Origin: Oscillospiraceae bacterium
GTDB taxonomy: Bacteria > Bacillota > Clostridia > Oscillospirales > Oscillospiraceae
Direction: 5' to 3'
NCBI GenBank assembly: GCA_031280855.1
Contig: JAITGH010000028.1
Coordinates: forward strand, 1 to 5,844
DNA: 5,844 nt
In this document: positions 4,290-5,844 of the stretch, in pieces
How the letters are laid out: each line of letters begins with the position of its first letter
Position numbering within the stretch: position 1 is the stretch's first letter
Program-made: the position numbers and the translations under genes
The notes under the pieces: generated by a model
What the model was told of the DNA's origin: nothing
Databases searched by the model: none
Seen by the model: only the letters and a program-made list of their open reading frames with translations

Positions 4290-5844
4290 CGGCAACTCGC
4301 CGGATTGGATCTTACTCCATACGTCCGAATCGCGGCGGGTCAGGTTAACGCGACCGCGATCGTCGATCTCCGCGACCTTTACCCACGTCTTATCACCAAC
4401 GTTAAGCACGTCTTCAACCTTCTCCGTTCGCGCAGGCTGAAGTTTCGAGATATGCACCATGCCGTCCTTGCCGGGAACAAGCTCCACAAACGCACCGATC
4501 GGCAGTAATCGCACGACGGTGCCGTAGTACAGCTTACCCACCTCCGGCACGAACACGATGTTCTCAATCATGCGCTTCGCGATGTTACACGCGTTGATAT
4601 CGCGTGAGGAGATGAAGATCATGCCGTTCTCTTCGATGTCGATCTTCGCGCCGCTTTCCGCGACGATCTTCTGCACGACCTTGCCGCCGGAACCGATGAC
4701 CTCGCGAATCTTCTCAACCTCGATCTTGACCGACACCATCTTCGGCGCGAACTCGCTAAGCTCCTTACGCGGCTCCGCAATCGCGGGCAGCATGACCTCG
4801 TCGATTATCTGATACCGTGCGTCGCGAGTTATGGTAAGCGCGTTCTTAATGATGTCTGCGGTAAGCCCGTCGTTCTTAAGATCCATCTGAATCGCGGTGA
4901 TACCGACCTTCGTACCCGCGACCTTGAAGTCCATCTCACCGTGGAAGTCCTCGACGCCCTGGATGTCGATGAACGTAGTCCACCGATTAGAGTCGTGGTC
5001 GCTGATAAGCCCGCACGAGATCCCCGCGACAGGGCGCGTTATCGGTACTCCCGCATCCATCAGCGCAAGCGTCGAGCCGCAAACGCTGCCTTGCGAGGTC
5101 GAACCGTTCGAGCTGAGTACCTCCGAAACCACGCGGATCGCGTACGGGAATTGCTCGACCGGAGGTATCACCGGTAACAGCGCGTTCTCCGCAAGTGCGC
5201 CGTGCCCGATCTCACGCCGCCCGGGACTGCGCGACGGCTTAGCCTCGCCCACCGAGTACCCCGGGAAATTGTAGTGGTGCATATACCGCTTGCTGTCCTC
5301 TTCGAAGATCGTGTCGAGGTTCTGCGACGCTTGAAGCGTGTCAAGCGTAACAACGCTCATCACCTGCGTCTGACCGCGAGTAAACAGCCCGGAACCGTGC
5401 ACGCGCTGAATCACCCCGACCTCCGCCGCCAACGGCCGGATCTGATCCATCGCTCTGCCGTCCACGCGCTTCCCGTCCAACAGCCACTTCTTCACAACCT
5501 TCTTCTGAAGCCGATAGCTGCATTCGTCCCAATACGTCGAGATGTCCGGGAACCGCTCCCCAAGCTCCGCGACGACCTTGTTATACAGCTCCAGCATACG
5601 CGCCTCGCGCACGTTCTTATCGTCGGTGTCAAGCGCGGACTCCACGCCGCCGAGGTAGTTCGCGGTAAGCTCGTCAAAAAGCTCGCTATTGAACGCGGCC
5701 TGAGCGTACTCGAACTTCGGCTTCCCGATCTCGCTGCGAATCGTGTCGAATAGCTCAAGCAACGGTTGCAGCTCCTTGTGCGCGTGAACGATGCCCTCGT
5801 ACATCACGTCTTCCGGGATCTCGTTTGCAGAGGCCTCAATCATG
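4284..5844 (-). CDS. pnp: Polynucleotide phosphorylase (PNPase), C-terminal 519 residues, 5' end outside window
   Basis: PNPase is a cytoplasmic trimeric 3'-to-5' exoribonuclease that uses phosphate to release nucleoside diphosphates, acting in mRNA decay and sRNA metabolism. The visible part opens at MIEASANEIPEDVM, the end of the first RNase PH-like domain, so about 200 residues are missing. The all-helical linker follows (to about residue 115), then the catalytic RNase PH domain (about 122-345) with KRVDGR at 125-130, LFTRGQTQ near 153, GRREIGHG near 208, FPYAIRVVSE near 232 and SNGSTS near 245. In DIQGVEDFHGEMDFKVAG, D299, D305 and K307 correspond to the E. coli metal-site residues D486, D492 and K494. 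A KH domain with a GSGG loop at 384-387 and an S1 domain (about 436-505) complete it. The tail after S1 is short. The ATG at 5841-5843 is an internal methionine, not the start. The stop is TAG, overlapped by a 23-bp repeat unit. Confidence 0.97.
   Translation of the reverse strand, partial: MIEASANEIPEDVMYEGIVHAHKELQPLLELFDTIRSEIGKPKFEYAQAAFNSELFDELTANYLGGVESALDTDDKNVREARMLELYNKVVAELGERFPDISTYWDECSYRLQKKVVKKWLLDGKRVDGRAMDQIRPLAAEVGVIQRVHGSGLFTRGQTQVMSVVTLDTLQASQNLDTIFEEDSKRYMHHYNFPGYSVGEAKPSRSPGRREIGHGALAENALLPVIPPVEQFPYAIRVVSEVLSSNGSTSQGSVCGSTLALMDAGVPITRPVAGISCGLISDHDSNRWTTFIDIQGVEDFHGEMDFKVAGTKVGITAIQMDLKNDGLTADIIKNALTITRDARYQIIDEVMLPAIAEPRKELSEFAPKMVSVKIEVEKIREVIGSGGKVVQKIVAESGAKIDIEENGMIFISSRDINACNIAKRMIENIVFVPEVGKLYYGTVVRLLPIGAFVELVPGKDGMVHISKLQPARTEKVEDVLNVGDKTWVKVAEIDDRGRVNLTRRDSDVWSKIQSGELPK

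Noticed and set aside
4897..5753. Plus-strand open frames opposite pnp
   Set aside because: They are antisense shadows of a strongly conserved pnp coding sequence, with no ribosome binding site or recognisable product.

Overview
The window looks like chromosomal DNA from an uncultured, moderately GC-rich Bacillota (Clostridia-like) bacterium. This is inferred from family resemblance only. The PNPase has the DIQG form of the active-site loop common in Firmicutes. The adenylosuccinate lyase is the long, animal-like subtype that, as I recall, also occurs in Clostridia. Clean GGAGG-type ribosome binding sites precede most genes.

Layout: positions 1-619 carry the 3' end of a UDP-GlcNAc 2-epimerase gene (wecB-like, 5' end outside the window). 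A complete methylthioribose-1-phosphate isomerase gene (mtnA, 624-1643) follows after 4 bases. A complete adenylosuccinate lyase gene (purB, 1808-3235) follows on the same strand. Between mtnA and purB sits a 142-bp imperfect palindrome (1638-1779) with 18/19-matching terminal inverted repeats and a near-duplicated 9-bp flank. It looks like a small non-autonomous insertion (MITE-like) that split a once tightly packed mtnA-purB junction. A strong hairpin (3256-3289) follows purB.

Positions 3236-4220 are different in character: AT-richer, with short genes. This stretch holds a 29-codon ORF with an excellent ribosome binding site, encoding a cationic, acid-free, tryptophan-bearing peptide (3404-3493). 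Next is a second, unrelated 161-bp palindromic MITE-like element with 16-bp perfect terminal inverted repeats (3571-3731). Last is a 121-aa protein with an N-terminal membrane segment, a charged helix and a C-terminal tail resembling small proteins seen near phage tail/holin genes (3776-4141). It could be a phage remnant or a small peptide/membrane-protein cassette; the sequence alone does not decide.

The right side (4284-5844, minus strand) is the C-terminal 519 residues of polynucleotide phosphorylase (pnp), convergent with the plus-strand genes. The junction holds a GC-rich hairpin (4164-4205) and three tandem 23-bp repeats that run into the pnp stop codon. The metabolic genes are housekeeping: envelope sugar, nucleoside/thioribose salvage, purine synthesis and RNA decay. 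The unexplained material is the pair of palindromic elements and the small-gene island between purB and pnp.
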